From the NCBI GenBank assembly GCA_014529385.2, contig CM043945.1:2824312-2888311 (forward strand): a stretch of DNA of 64,000 bases, in the 5' to 3' direction. Shown here in pieces: positions 1 through 11,421 of the stretch (position 1 is the stretch's first letter; every line of letters begins with the position of its first letter). The position numbers and the translations under genes were made by a program. The notes under the pieces were generated by a model. That model was not told the origin of the DNA. It ran no database searches and saw only the letters and a program-made list of their open reading frames with translations. The DNA is from Adiantum capillus-veneris (lineage: Eukaryota > Streptophyta > Polypodiopsida > Polypodiales > Pteridaceae).

Positions 1-560
1 AACCAACAGAAAGACAATGGAAAAAGGCAAAGGAACAGCCTTATTTGTCAGGGGAACGACCAAAGAAAAGGACAAAGGTTGAAAGAGGAATCAGTCTCGT
101 AGCAAGTCCCGCAGTGCTAAAGGCAAGAGTGACATAGAATGCTACCATTGTGGCAACAAGGGTCACATGAAAAGAGACTGCAGAGAATGGAAAGCAGAAA
201 AAGGCAAAGAGAAAGCTGAAGACCATGGTGAGAAGAACAAGTCCTCATTGAAGATTCAAGAAATAAATGTGACAAACACTGTTGCAGAGGATGACAGTCT
301 AGTGTCAGGAGACATCTACTTCTTGAAGAATACAATGGACTCAGCTCTTCTTACAACACCTAATGGACATGCACTGAGTGACTGGATTATAGACTAAGGG
401 GCATCACTTCATGTGTCTCCAAACAAGGAGTGGTTTACCTCTTATGTGACCACTAAAGATCATGTTCGGCTAGGCAATGGGCAGACATGTGAGATCTTAA
501 AACGGTTACAGTTGGTCTTGGGTTCACACTTGTTGGACACTCTTGATCGATGGACCAGAC
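1..560 (+). pseudogene. Ty1/copia Gag-protease remnant
   Basis: Decayed 3' part of a copia Gag and the start of its protease. A CCHC zinc knuckle (CYHCGNKGHMKRDC) is readable near 140-181; it would bind element RNA in the capsid. About 200 bases on, the frame reads DWIID then a TAA stop then GASLHVSPN, so the serine codon of the protease D-S-G active site has become a stop. The frame then decays by about 560. The left side is cut by the window edge. No LTR or partner domain is near, so this is a dead fragment. Confidence 0.85.
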
Positions 561-969
561 CATGTTGATGAACAATTGAGTCTTGCTATTTCTCCTTTGC
601 TTTCCTTTTCACTTAGATGCTAAACCTTTAAGATTTTATGCATGTTCAGTGAATTAGGTGTAGCTTAAATATTCATTTGATTACACTTAAATTATAAGAT
701 TTGGATTGTTTACAAGCATGTGATCTCCACATGGAGGAAATGTTGTTTTCTTCCTCACGTCATGAATGGTGCTCACGTTTTGGTTGTGTATTGAGGTCCT
801 ATATTTGTGAGGTTTTACCTTTGCCACAACTCCAATCCATAGACATGCATAGTTATTTGTTCATAAATATTTTGCTAAGGTTCATCTTCCTCCACCTTGA
901 AAAATCAAGCATGTTGTTACTATCACATGTCTTCAACCTCTTCAAAGTCATTGTTTCACCAGTTTGTAG
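561..969. other. AT-rich stretch, no gene recognised
   Basis: Only short open frames without recognisable domains. A 96-codon plus-strand frame (701-991) looks like chance. Confidence 0.5.
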
Positions 970-1277
970 TGCATCCTTCATAAGAGTGTGAGTGGTCTCA
1001 TCAAATGAATAGAATGTCCTTGAGACATAATTGTACAGATCAATCTGAGAGAAAATTTGTGGGCTACTTGGTTGCTCAAAAGCCCCATGATCCTGACTTG
1101 GTGGGATTGTGTTTGGGAGATCGCTATTGTCCTCATACTTTGGGAGGCATAATCCATGTCCATGGTGTTGTAATCAATAGAATATTCATTTGAACTTCCA
1201 TTTGAAGATATGAATTTCTCGTCATCTTCTTCTTCAATACCCATTAACTCTGTAAAACCTACCATTATGAAAGTCAA
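970..1277 (-). pseudogene. decayed ORF of unknown family
   Basis: A minus-strand frame starts at 1277 with an acidic, Ser/Asn-rich stretch (GIEEEDDEKFISSNGSSNEY). After about 45 codons the plausible coding sense seems to move to another frame (SQIDLYNYVSRTFYSFDE), suggesting one frameshift. It could be the start of a transposase-like or FAR1-like protein, but no diagnostic motif is visible, so no function is assigned. Confidence 0.3.
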
Positions 1278-1289
1278 TGTTCATAAGCA

Positions 1290-1665
1290 TGCATAGTGAA
1301 AAGGTAGTCCTTTTAGTTCACCCATAGTTTACAAAAAGACTATCCATTTCAATGTTCACACCAAGTTTACAATAATTTCACAAAAAGTTCACACAAAAGT
1401 CTGGGATTTAATGGTTAAGACTATGATTAATTTTACACTATGTTTACACCAAGTTCACCTAGTGATCACAAAAAAAAACCAGGAATGCAATAGTTTACTC
1501 TAAGTTCACATTATGTTCACAACAAAGCCATAGATAATGTGGTTCACACTAAGTTCACAACAAAGCTAGAAAAATTTGGTTTACACCAAGTTTACAGTTA
1601 GTTCACATCAACTTTACGAGAATACCACTGCCCTCTAGGTTTACAATAAGTTCACAATAAGAAAC
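1290..1665. repeat. degenerate array of TTCACA/TTTACA motifs
   Basis: The octamers AGTTCACA, GTTCACAC and GTTTACA recur many times here at irregular 10-40 bp spacing, for example 'caccaagtttacaa' and 'cactaagttcacaa'. The motif direction is constant (plus strand). It looks like an eroded minisatellite rather than coding DNA. Confidence 0.6.
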
Positions 1666-2689
1666 TCCAAAAAATGAACGTACCTATAGTCTCCATGTTG
1701 GATCTCACAAGGAATGGCTCCCACCACCTCTCCAAAATGAATTTGAATGGGAGAGTGAGAAGGAGGGAAAGATAGTATATACACTATTTACACTCATCAG
1801 GAAGATATCATCAGTTAAATTCCCCTTGTTGATGATTTATAAGGGCATTATTAGATAATTTTGCAAAAAAAAATCACACGTTAACATCAACTTTTTCCTC
1901 CCTCTTCAAACATTGCCCTTAATTACTTAGTACTCTTCCACCCCTCCTAGATGGCGTACTCCGGGACGACTTTGTGCATGGGTTGAACAATCGTGTCTAT
2001 GCATAGTCGTGGTTGTACAAATTGATCCGATGGTTGCCATTGTGTGTGCTCGCGATGCCACTTTACAACCATTGATCCCCTCTTAAAAAATAGGGTGTCA
2101 AACAGTGACGAGGCACACCTTAGGTCATTGTCGGTAAAGTCAACTTTCCCACCAGAGCAACATCCACCGTCAAATGGACATAAAGAAGACCTTCTAGAAT
2201 GGTTGGCTACTACAAAGTCCATGACATGCTTCGTAGTTTCCATTCAATCTAAACCTAGAAATACTCCTCTTGACCCCTTCAATGCAGGGGTTAATATGTG
2301 TTTACCAACCTAACTATGAGCTTGATGCTCCTAACCTAGAGGCTGACCCCGAACCTGATGCAGCAACTTCTGTGGAGACAACCTATGAAAGATCACATGA
2401 GAGGAAAGAATTCACCTTTGCATGTAGTCACCTCAATCGGTACCTCTTTCCTGCATCTAGACCTACAACCAAGGCCAAACATCTTCCGTGTATAAGAGAA
2501 TACCCTTTGAGGAGCTCCCGTGTGGTTGGGTACAAGAAGAATATGCCATGGCTATGGGATTACCGACCAGTAGGTAGTTTTGTTTATGTGCTCATTTGAA
2601 GAATTTTTTCCTTGGACCTATCTAGATTTGGAAGGAATACCCCTTGTGTTAGGGGTCCATACTATTCCTCTGGTCAGTGGGGCTAAGCT
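1666..2689. other. no confirmed gene; possible upstream part of the gypsy remnant
   Basis: Two overlapping plus-strand frames (2044-2313, 2270-2599) have protein-like composition but no motif I can name. Their position before the reverse transcriptase remnant would suit the Gag-protease linker of the same dead gypsy element; this is inference. Confidence 0.35.
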
Positions 2690-4415
2690 AGTTAGAGATC
2701 GAGCTACAAGATGAATCCCAAGTATGCAGTGGTAGTCAAACAGAAGATGTAGGAGGCAGGCTTCATAGTACTAGTGGAGCATATTCAAGTGGCTATCCCC
2801 TATGCTGATAGCTCCCACAAAAAATCTAACAAAATCCATGCTTGTATTGATTTACATGCTCTCAATAAGGAAACTATACAACCCCATTCACAGAGAGGGG
2901 CTCAAGGATGTGGTTGGGTATGCCATGTATAATTTCATGGATGGTTTCAGTGGATACAATCAGATGGGCACCCTTATGAAAAATTTAAAATAGCATTTGT
3001 GATCCCATGGGATACTTTTATCTACAAGAAAATGGCATTCAAACTCAAAAATGCCTCTGCTTCATTCAACCGCACAATCGATCTCAATTTTTGCCCACTG
3101 CTCACAGATCACCTCGGCATTTTCATGGATGGTTTTTCAACCTTCTCTAGTGCACAATGCTCTACACTTCTAGCTTCTAGAGATATTGGAGGAACACCTA
3201 GTCGAGCTCTCTCCAGTATTCCAAAAGTGTCAAGAAGCATGCCTCAAACTAAATCCACTCGAATGTCATTTTCTAGTCACGCAAGGTATGCTTTTGGGCC
3301 ATGATGTGTATGCTAAAGGTTTAGCACTTGATTGTGATAAGATAGTTACCATTTTAAAGTTCTCTCTACCAATTAACCCTAAGGGGTTACAAAGCTTTGT
3401 TGGCCATACTCAGTATCATCTTTGCTTTATAAGGATGTATGATGATGTGGCTCAATCTCTTACCAAGTTGACTACTACTTTTGTAGATTTTGAGTGGTCT
3501 CAGGCTGAAGCTCGTACTTTTGCTTACTATCTAAAAAAGCACCTTGATGTGGCCCCTATATTAGTTGCCCATAACATTTCATATGCACATTGATGCTAGT
3601 TTGATTGTTGTAGGTGTTGTCCTCGCCCAACCCAGCAAAGAGTTCAATTTGGACCGTTCCGTCCACTATGCTAGCTGATTGCTTACAAAGGCTAAATGCA
3701 ACTAGAGCACCATTGAAGAGGAATGTTTAGCTATTGTCTATGCTTTGCAAAAGTCTCACCATTACTTGTTGCGTGGCATCTCATTGTGATCAATGATCAT
3801 CATGCTCTTCGTTATTTGCTTAATAAACCTTGAGTGATCGGTCGAGTGTGGCGGTGGTTACTGTTATTTCAAAAGTTTGACTTTGAGGTGGTTCTTTGGC
3901 CAGGTAAGCATCATTTCATGGTAGATAACATCTCTAAAGTAGAAACAAGTGAGGAAGCAGTGGTCATTGAGGATGACTTTATTTGTTGGTCCAAGGTTGA
4001 CAAGACTCATGAATGGTATGGTGACATTCTCCTTTTGTTGTCCATTGGCATGTACACTGAAAATGATTTTTCATTGCAATGCACATATTTTTTGTGAATT
4101 CCAAGCCATTCGTGCTGATTGAAAGACATTTATACATGTCTGGTCCAAATGGTGTTTTACGTAGGTGTGTCTCCCCTCATGAAGTCCCAAGTATTCTGGA
4201 AGAAGCTCACAATGGTTTGTCAAGTGGGCACTACCCTAGTTACATTACATTGTAGAAGATTTTACAGAGTGGGCTATGGTGGTATCTGTTTAGAGATACC
4301 ATTGCCTATAGCAAAGAATGTGATGTATGGCAAAGATGCTAACTGCTCTCTCCAGGTATCAATGGCTTGGCTACCCTTTGAAAGGTGGGGGTTGTATTTT
4401 TGGTGTGAATAGTCC
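2690..4415 (+). pseudogene. Ty3/gypsy pol remnant (RT, RNase H, HHCC)
   Basis: A reverse transcriptase split over several frames. Visible landmarks are YNFMDGFSGYNQ (about 2920-2960), FKLKNASASFNR (3040-3075), FMDGFSTFS where the YMDD catalytic box should be (about 3120-3145, second Asp changed to Gly), LNPLECHFLVTQGMLLGHDV (3250-3310), and a connection domain with LQSFVGHTQYH. Degraded RNase H continues to about 3970 (DFEVVLWPGKHHFMVDNISK), followed by a poor integrase zinc-binding region. Many stops and frameshifts; an old, dead copy with no LTRs recognised. Confidence 0.85.
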
Positions 4416-4545
4416 AGCAGCACAACCAAGGAATAAAAGATACATGTTGATTTCCCACAATTATGCAACCAATTGATTATTGGTGTGATCCAACAGCACA
4501 ACCAAGGAATAAAAGATACCTACTGGTTGCCCATGCAACCAAATG
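4397..4545. repeat. short tandem duplication, period 76 bp
   Basis: 'CAGCACAACCAAGGAATAAA' occurs at about 4417 and again 76 bp later, each preceded by TTGGTGTGA. The second copy is diverged at its ends. Confidence 0.7.
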
Positions 4546-4559
4546 GGCAAGAGTAGCGG

Positions 4560-4844
4560 CTACTGCAGTTTTACGTTGCAGCCACAGTGGCAAAGTTCTT
4601 GTATGAAAATATCTTCTACAAGTTCAGTTGCCCTTTGGAAATCATAAGTGATTAAAGCAACCATTTCATTAACGAGTTGATGTCTATCGTGCTCTAGAAC
4701 TCTAAGGTTTTTCGCTACAAGTCTATTGGGCCTAGTCCACTTACTGGACAACCAATAGGGTCTAGGATCATGGATATCTCCCCAGTGGAAAGATTCTCTT
4801 TGAGCAAAAATTAAATCACACACAAGTAGATTCACTCTTGGCAC
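4560..4844 (-). other. hypothetical ORF, 94 codons
   Basis: A minus-strand open frame containing ESFHWGDIHDPRPYWLSSKW and a downstream Leu/Val-rich part. Composition is protein-like, but I recognise no family and there is no partner gene. It overlaps the first copy of a 185-bp tandem duplication, which argues against a maintained gene. Confidence 0.25.
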
Positions 4845-5133
4845 AAATTAAATCCCTTTGGATTGGAGACTAAAGGTTTACTATACTTACAAATATATAC
4901 ACATTGAATAGATCAAATGCTCTAGATTCTCTTTGCAAGCCATACCTTAGGATCATGGATATCTTCCCAATGGAAAGATTCTCTTTAGTGAAATTTAAAT
5001 TACACAGAAGTAAATTCACTCTTGGAAAAAATTAAATCCCTTTGGATTGGAGATTAATTGTTTATTATACTTACAAATATACACACATCAAATAGATCTA
5101 AATGCTCAAGGTAAGAAGAAGATGAGGATCTAT
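4764..5133. repeat. tandem duplication, period 185 bp
   Basis: 'AGGATCATGGATATCT' at 4764 and at 4949 begins two copies of about 185 bp that share 'GGAAAGATTCTCTTT' and 'AAATCCCTTTGGATTGGAGA'. The copies differ at scattered bases. Confidence 0.8.
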
Positions 5134-6061
5134 CAATTAAATATAAGGTGCATGGCCTCAAAGTGTGAACCCGAGACCAATTGTAAATGCTACCTAGTCC
5201 GGTGCTAGCAACAATGTAGCCCTTGGTGGATGAGTTGTTGTCCCGTGGTGAGCTACATGTGTAGGTGGGGAGGATAGCTGGGGATGACATGTAGAAACAG
5301 ATTGGGGCAACTTGGAGTAGAGAGAGAAGAGCAAAGATTTTGACTTGAAGAAACAAAGAGAGAGAGACAGAGGGCAAGGTAGCAAGGCTAACTGGAAGCT
5401 TATAGACATGAGGGCAAGTCAATTGCTATGCATTGAGAATTTCATAATGAAAACAAATTTCATAATGAAAACAAAACCCAAGATAGAGAACTTTACTACT
5501 AAATAATAGATTGATAAATTAATACGAGTGCCTCCACACGGTGAGTTTTGTAACTCTCCTCAACAGTTTCTTCCAGGTTGAAAAGGAAGGCTTGTTACAT
5601 TCACACATGTAGTGTTCCTTTTTTCCAAACCTACAAGTGGAAGTGAGGGAGTCTCCAACATGAATATTGCAAAGCTTAAGCCTCAAGCAATTGGCCATCC
5701 AAGGTGACCAGTTGCACGATGCCTTGGAGTAAGATCTCCCGGCCTTGCGAAAACGAAATTAGCTTCTTAGATTTTCTCTAGTATTCTGACTGATAGAACA
5801 GCACCACAAACCCTTTCTCAAACTTTGGCTTTTGAAAATAATGACCATGCCATGCTTTCTTTTGAATTTTTCTGACTGAAGTGCTCGGGTGGCTAACAAT
5901 CTAGTTTTCTCAAGCAAAGTCACACAAGATAAAAAGATTGAAGGCCTCTTTTTGAATAAATTATACCTGCGCAAGGGGGTCTTGAGTTGAATTTAAAGTA
6001 CTGAATGCTAACTTGAATGGGGTGTGTTGAGTGGTGGCCAAAAGATCCTTTTTACGGCCTG
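5134..6061. other. no gene recognised
   Basis: Contains a low-complexity minus-strand frame (5054-5422, Ser/Leu-rich, overlying a GA-rich tract at 5315-5375) and another unassigned frame at 5759-5974. Neither carries a known motif. Confidence 0.45.
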
Positions 6062-6550
6062 TCAATGATTAGACCCTAAGCTATGCATAATCTCTTGACC
6101 TGTAAGACTAAAAATTTGAATATCCAACCTCATATTGCATACATAAATAAAGCATCCAATATTAGTCTCATAAACAATGACATCTACAAGATCTCCTTCA
6201 TCATGAAGACTCAATTTTGAACATGTTTTCATAAAAGCAGCAATAAATTTGCAATCCTCAAATCCAAACTTACATAGTAATGTCTCTATGTATCTTTCTT
6301 GACACAAAGAAATACCTCCATTACACTACTTAAATTGTATACTTAAGAAATGATGCAAAATCCCCAAGCCTTTCATCTTGAAGCTAGCATTCAATTCAAC
6401 CTTAAATTCAGCAATGTGTGTCTCTTTTGAACAAGTAATCAACAAATCATCTACATACAAAACGATGATGAGATAAACATCACTCTCACGTTGACATACA
6501 AAGTGCTTTCATGAGTGTCAACTTTCTCATACCAAGCACGAGAAGATTTC
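6062..6550 (-). pseudogene. Ty1/copia RT remnant, C-terminal part
   Basis: On the minus strand, from about 6470 down, the copia fingerprint YVDDLLIT is readable, followed by a stretch equivalent to the post-catalytic RT region. The frame at 6307-6062 has CQERYIETLLCKFGFEDCK, LSLHDEGD and YETNIGCFIYVCNMRLDI, matching the copia order Q-RYI-LL-RF, then SxIGSLLYL-TRPDI. It stops before RNase H. No LTRs nearby. Confidence 0.85.
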
Positions 6551-7299
6551 TTGAGCCCATATGATTCTACCTTGCTTGATGCTCTTGTTAAGGAGCCTAA
6601 GGTGTGTGTAGAATATGTCTTACCCATCAAGCATGGTGTGGTTAAATTGGATGGATACTTAATGAAGAGTGGGGAGAAAGATATGGATATGCATGAGAAT
6701 AAAGATAAGTTTTTCTTAGATGAGATGCTCAATCTTTACATGCATGATGTTGAGATGGACAAGTCTCCATATGTAGTCTTAGTTGAGAGGTCACCATGCT
6801 CAAGAGGAGAATGGATGAAACATATGTTTCTTACTTTGATATTGGAAATAGAAGTTGTTTTGGATGCATTCAAATGTATACTTCTTTTACACATATATAC
6901 GATCTTTTGGGTTTGCAAATCTATTGGTGTTATTGTCTATAGCATGCTTTATTGTGTATTTTGCAAGCACTCCATGCTATCGCCTATTGCAATGGTATTG
7001 GAGCATGGGATACGTTCTTGGTTTTGCAAAACAATCATGGAAATGGAGATTATCAGAATCAACGGCAAGTCAAAACCTACTTGAAATTGATTTATCATTT
7101 GCAATTTGCATGTAGATGATGTTTTAAAGCTACTTGGATTACTCAACCCTAGTGCCGTAGGAGAAATATAGGGACACCGCCATGCAAATCACACCACATC
7201 AGCCGTACAAAGAAGCATGTAAGGTTATTTCATGCGGTTGCTGATTGAGAACATAAACCAATTATGTATTTCCTTCCAGAAATGACATCCATGGTGTTT
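6551..7299. other. no gene recognised; one 189-codon open frame
   Basis: The plus-strand frame 6515-7084 is the longest open stretch in the debris (acidic, Asp/Met-rich first half, hydrophobic second half). It has no domain I can name and partly overlaps the copia RT remnant on the other strand, so it may be fortuitous. Confidence 0.3.
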
Positions 7300-7880
7300 T
7301 TGAAATCTAGGGTTTATGATACATAGTGATACATGTTGCCATCATTATGCAAATCTTCCTCGACATCTGACAAGACAAATCCGAAAGTCCTTCATACATT
7401 TTAATTGTTGCTTGTAGAGTGTTGAGCATGTATATTTCATCTTGTCCTAGGGTCATGGTAGTGCTAGATAGTTCAGCCAATTGCGGTGTCAATTTTTATT
7501 GTTTTGTGCTAAATTCACATCCTCACTCGTGGCACGGGGCAAAAAGTAACCACCTTTTTAAGAGAAGTGGGCGCCCGCATCATATGAGTCCAAACTCTGG
7601 ATGTTCCTCCAGCCATGCCATCCTCCACTTGGGATGAACATGAAGTAAGAGCTTCTAGCATTTTGCTCAATGGAAATTTTCCTTTGAAGGCATTCAGATT
7701 TTATCAAAGGGAAGAGGAGAGAGTGGGTATATCAATCTTCATTCATGGTTGTTAGCTTGAGGAGCTGCAAATTCATATTTTATCAAAGGGAAGAGGAGAG
7801 AGTGGGTATATCAATCTTCATTCATGGTTGTTAGCTTGAGGAGCTACAAATTGATGGAATGGAGAAGTCGGATTTCCCAT
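7300..7880 (-). pseudogene. relic of the Element B accessory ORF2 C-terminal domain
   Basis: Three blocks on the minus strand line up in order with the C-terminus of accessory ORF2 (44072-46282). SLLFPLIKYEF (about 7700-7740, and again in the duplicated upstream copy) corresponds to SLPFPLMKFEV; KKVVTFCPVPRVR (about 7520-7560) to EDATFCPVPRVR; TIKMYEGLSDLSCQM (about 7350-7400) to TIKLFTGSPDLSCQM. Frames change and stops intervene, so it is dead. It shows that the domain belongs to a wider family, not only to Element B. Known function: none that I recognise. Confidence 0.75.
7698..7855. repeat. tandem duplication, period 79 bp
   Basis: 'ATTTTATCAAAGGGAAGAGG' starts at 7698 and 7777, and the 79-bp units are nearly identical. 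The duplication lies inside the accessory ORF2 relic and duplicates its SLLFPLIKYE-type block. Confidence 0.9.
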
Positions 7881-9463
7881 TCCATCGCCTTCTCAAGTTG
7901 TGTCCACATATGCATACATAGCATGAAACTGCACAAGAGCGTGCAAAAACTTCTCTCTAGTGCTCCACATAAGCTGCACTGCAACTTGTGAGCAAAACTG
8001 CCGAAAAACTAGCAACTACTACCTCATCGATTGATAAACACGTCGATCAAAAACACTGTTCGAGAGCTATGAGCTCAAGGAAAAACATGCTCTGGAATGG
8101 TATGTTAGAGTCGTATATATCGGTATGTGCTGCCGAAGCCGGATACTAGAGAACATTGTTGAAGTCGAAAAGTCGCGATGGATGTCGGAGCCGTCTTTCG
8201 CCATCGGGTGGAAGTGCCAATGCTATGGCCGCCTGTGCTCAAAGTCGAGAAAACTCTCAATGACGGCTTCTGCTGTCGCCAAAAGCGCGCTAGTCAAATA
8301 GCCACAAATTGGTGCCAAAATCAATGCACCGAGCCATAAACGCAAAACCGTAGCGAAGAACGTCAAGATGCCGAGAAAAAAAGCCAAAATCAATGTCGAA
8401 ACCGATGTTAGGTCGTCGAAATCCGACGTCGAGAAGAAAGAGAAAAATCATCAAAAACGGGCGGCGATATCGAACCGATGCCGGGTGATGTCCGGCTTAC
8501 TCACCGGTACCTGTACACATCTACATATGTGTATGAGCGCACACCAAAAGAGGCAAACTCAATCTCTACCTCTCACTCGCTCGCTCGCTCTATATCTCTA
8601 TCTCTCACTTGCTTGCTCGCACTCTGTGTGTGTGTGTGTGTGTGTGTGTGAGATGGCTAGCTCTCTAGCTCACTCTCTCTCACTAATTGGTTCTCTTCTC
8701 TGCACTACCAGATTGTCAAAAAATGACGAGCTTGAGGGGGTGGGTGTGTGCAAGCTCACGTTGTTGCCCGGCCATTGCTCACTACTTTTGTTAGTGCGCT
8801 ATGCTGGCCCTGCCTAAATTGCCTTGAATTTGGCCTACTCAATTGCACTTGTCTAGCTGCTCCAATTTGCTACTACTAGTGCGCTGCACTATTGACTGGT
8901 TGCCCAAGTGTTGCTACCTTGCAAGCTCGCTATCAGACTGTGTGTGTGTGTGTGTGTTGGTTTCACCACACACTCATTCCCCCCAATTCTGAGCTCCCTC
9001 TCTGCCGATCAGCCTTCCAATGTCGAGAGTTGCAAGCTCGATGTTGCCCCAAAATTTCACCCGATTATGCCCCGTCCTCCATTCCCCCTTTTCTTCTCAC
9101 TGTCCTGATTTTCTTGTAATTTCCTAAGCTTGCATGCCTTTAAATGGCTAGCTTCTTATGCTCTCCTACTCATCTTGATAGAGTTGTGGTTCGTTGGGCT
9201 TCAATTTCCCTACAGATCCCTTTGGATCTCTTGCTCACCATGAAAATTCGACTATCTGTCTGCATATCCAAGCTTTCGTGCTCCGATTCCTAAGAATCTC
9301 CAAGATCCCCTTCACACTTGAGAGGGGCTGCGCACGTCGGGTAGCTAGGAACCATCGACCTCGCCCAATCTCTCTGATCCGTGCCGAATCCGCCGCCAAA
9401 TCAACCCAATCCGAGGCCGTGAAGCTCCGAGCCATGACCGAGCTCCTTTGCTACCAAACCAAA
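7881..9463. other. non-coding stretch with microsatellites
   Basis: Contains CpG-rich sequence (8040-8500), CTCGCTCG-type tracts near 8576-8620, and two (TG)n runs. The open frames here follow low-complexity tracts and show no domain. It could be the leader of a decayed retroelement reading leftward from the primer-site-like motif at 9464, but I cannot prove this. Confidence 0.4.
8625..8650. repeat. (TG)13 microsatellite
   Basis: Uninterrupted TG dinucleotides. A second, shorter run is at 8939-8957. Confidence 0.95.
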
Positions 9464-9475
9464 GCTTTGATACCA
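9464..9475 (-). promoter_or_regulatory. primer-binding-site-like motif (initiator Met tRNA type)
   Basis: The minus strand reads TGGTATCAAAGC, one base from the common plant retroelement primer site TGGTATCAGAGC. Two bases away on the plus-coordinate side, at 9478, the sequence starts TGTATGTGCG, as an LTR edge would. No second LTR copy was found, so this is a candidate end of a decayed element only. Confidence 0.4.
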
Positions 9476-9625
9476 CTTGTATGTGCGCATGTGCACGGTG
9501 CGGTGTGTGCAGGGAAGGGGAAAGAGCACAAGATGGTGTGGGTGGAGCAGCCTCAGGAAGTAGTAGTGAGGAGCTCCTTATTCTCATGTATATGAAGAAT
9601 AAGGGTATGTACACATGTGGGCGGG

Positions 9626-9650
9626 CGGTCGGACACTAGACGTCCGACCG
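9626..9650. repeat. perfect inverted repeat, 9-bp arms
   Basis: CGGTCGGAC, a 7-nt spacer, then GTCCGACCG. GC-rich and able to form a hairpin. It lies beyond the possible LTR edge at 9478; it is not obviously a terminator. Confidence 0.7.
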
Positions 9651-10404
9651 GGCAAAAGGTGGAACGCCTTTACCCCAACAACAGTTGGTACCAAAATAAG
9701 CTTCGGCATCTCTAGCATGCTCGTTTTTATCTCTATTTTAAAGCAAACAACACTGTAGAAGCAATTTTTGTCCTCTTGTGAGAAACTTTGTACGATGCAT
9801 ATAAAAGAATCAAAAGCTTAATAAAGGGATCAAACATATTAAGAATTGGCAAATTCAAATAGTAATACTTAGTCTAGGACAGTGGCAACTAACATGGTCA
9901 TTTGTTTTCTGCACGATTGGCAAGACACACATCAAATTGAGAACTACCTCACTATAAGGGAAATGGAAGGACCAGTGGCGCAAGGCCCTAGGCTAAGCAT
10001 TCAGTTCAAGGGTCTTTAGGCCAAGGGTTATGTAGAGAGAGGTTGGGAGGAGAAGAGCATGTGTTAGATTCTATTGGCCTTTCAAAGCTCAAGGCTCTCT
10101 CTCTCTCTTGCACTTTCAGGAAGGAAGAAGAGGATGAAAGAGCAACATGGGCTCGATACATGCCTTTGCAAAGGTAAGAGGAGGTCTGTAGTCAATGGCA
10201 TGTCCTCAATGACGACAATGATTGATGTTTCTTCTTCAATTTATTCTTAATTGCTTCTTACTTATGGTTAATTTTCATGCATGCAAGTCGATTTGGAGTT
10301 GCAAGGTGTCAAAATCACAACACGCAACTTAATTCCTTCTTAATTAAGCTTGCATGGCACATTTGTGGTTCTTATTCTTGGAGAAGCAGGGAGAGGATTG
10401 GGGA
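9651..10404. other. no gene recognised
   Basis: AT-rich non-coding sequence without long open frames or repeats that I can see. Confidence 0.5.
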
Positions 10405-10510
10405 AGACTGTGTGAAGGGGTGCTTACACACATCCTCCCTCAAGGTCTTGGCCTGCACGAATTTGCGCAAGATTGTGTGAAGGGGTGCTTACACACATTC
10501 TCCCTTGTGA
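10405..10510. repeat. duplicated block, period 65 bp
   Basis: 'TGTGTGAAGGGGTGCTTACA' occurs near 10409 and again 65 bp later; both are followed by CACAT(C/T)CTCCCT. Confidence 0.85.
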
Positions 10511-10580
10511 AATTTGCATTTTTTGTAGAAAAAAATTCAAAGAAATAAATGGTGAGCTCGAGAACCTTGGGTATTGATTT

Positions 10581-11421
10581 GAGGTATTGATCCGGCTACC
10601 TAATCATACAACCTCAGGTTTGGAAACAATCTCGTGATCCTCAAAATGCATGGTTAGAAAAGGACAACATCTCGCATCAAATTCAGGTTTCTGATGCTCC
10701 CTCGAGGTTTTGTTAGAATTAATTAGAAAAGTATTGGAAATATAGCTACAGGAATGCATGTGGAGATGAAGAAGATGTTGGTGGGCTACCAACCCTCACT
10801 CTATCTTATTGCAAAAATAATGAGAACCACAAACTTCATTGTCAAAACATGGGGTGTAGCTAATATAACTAGTGCATGGGGTTACAAGAGGCTACAAATT
10901 TCTTGGAAAACACACTCAAACACAATATACTTCAATGGATACACTTTGTTGCATGTTAGACAACAAAAAATAGTCATCATATCGGCAAGCAAATCAAGAT
11001 TTGAGGTATCGATCCGACTACCTAATCATACAACCTCGGGTTTGGCAACAATCTCGTGATCCTCAAAATGCATGGTTAGAAAAGGAAAACATCTCGCATA
11101 AAAATTCAGGTTTCTGATGCTCCCTTGAGAATTTGTTATAATTAATCAAAAAACTATTGGAAATACAACTACGGGAATGCATGTGAAGATGGAGAAGATG
11201 TTGGTGGGCTGCCAACCCTCACTCTATCTTATGGTAGAAATAGTGAGAACCACAAACATCATTGTCAATCTGTGGGGCGTAGCTAACACAACTAGTGCAT
11301 GGAGGCTACAAGAGCTGCCAATCTCTTGGAAAACACACTCAAACCCAATATACTTCAATGTCTACATTGTTGCATGTTAGAAAACGAAAGACAGTCATCA
11401 TATCGGCAAGCAAATCAAGAT
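10581..11421. repeat. tandem duplication, period 422 bp
   Basis: Two head-to-tail copies start at GAGGTAT(T/C)GATCCG (10581 and 11003), the second ending near 11421 at CGGCAAGCAAATCAAGAT. They differ at many scattered sites, so the duplication is not recent. Each copy holds a short open frame beginning MHVEMKKMLVGYQ or MHVKMEKMLVGCQ with no recognisable domain. It may be part of an uncharacterised transposon. Confidence 0.9.
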
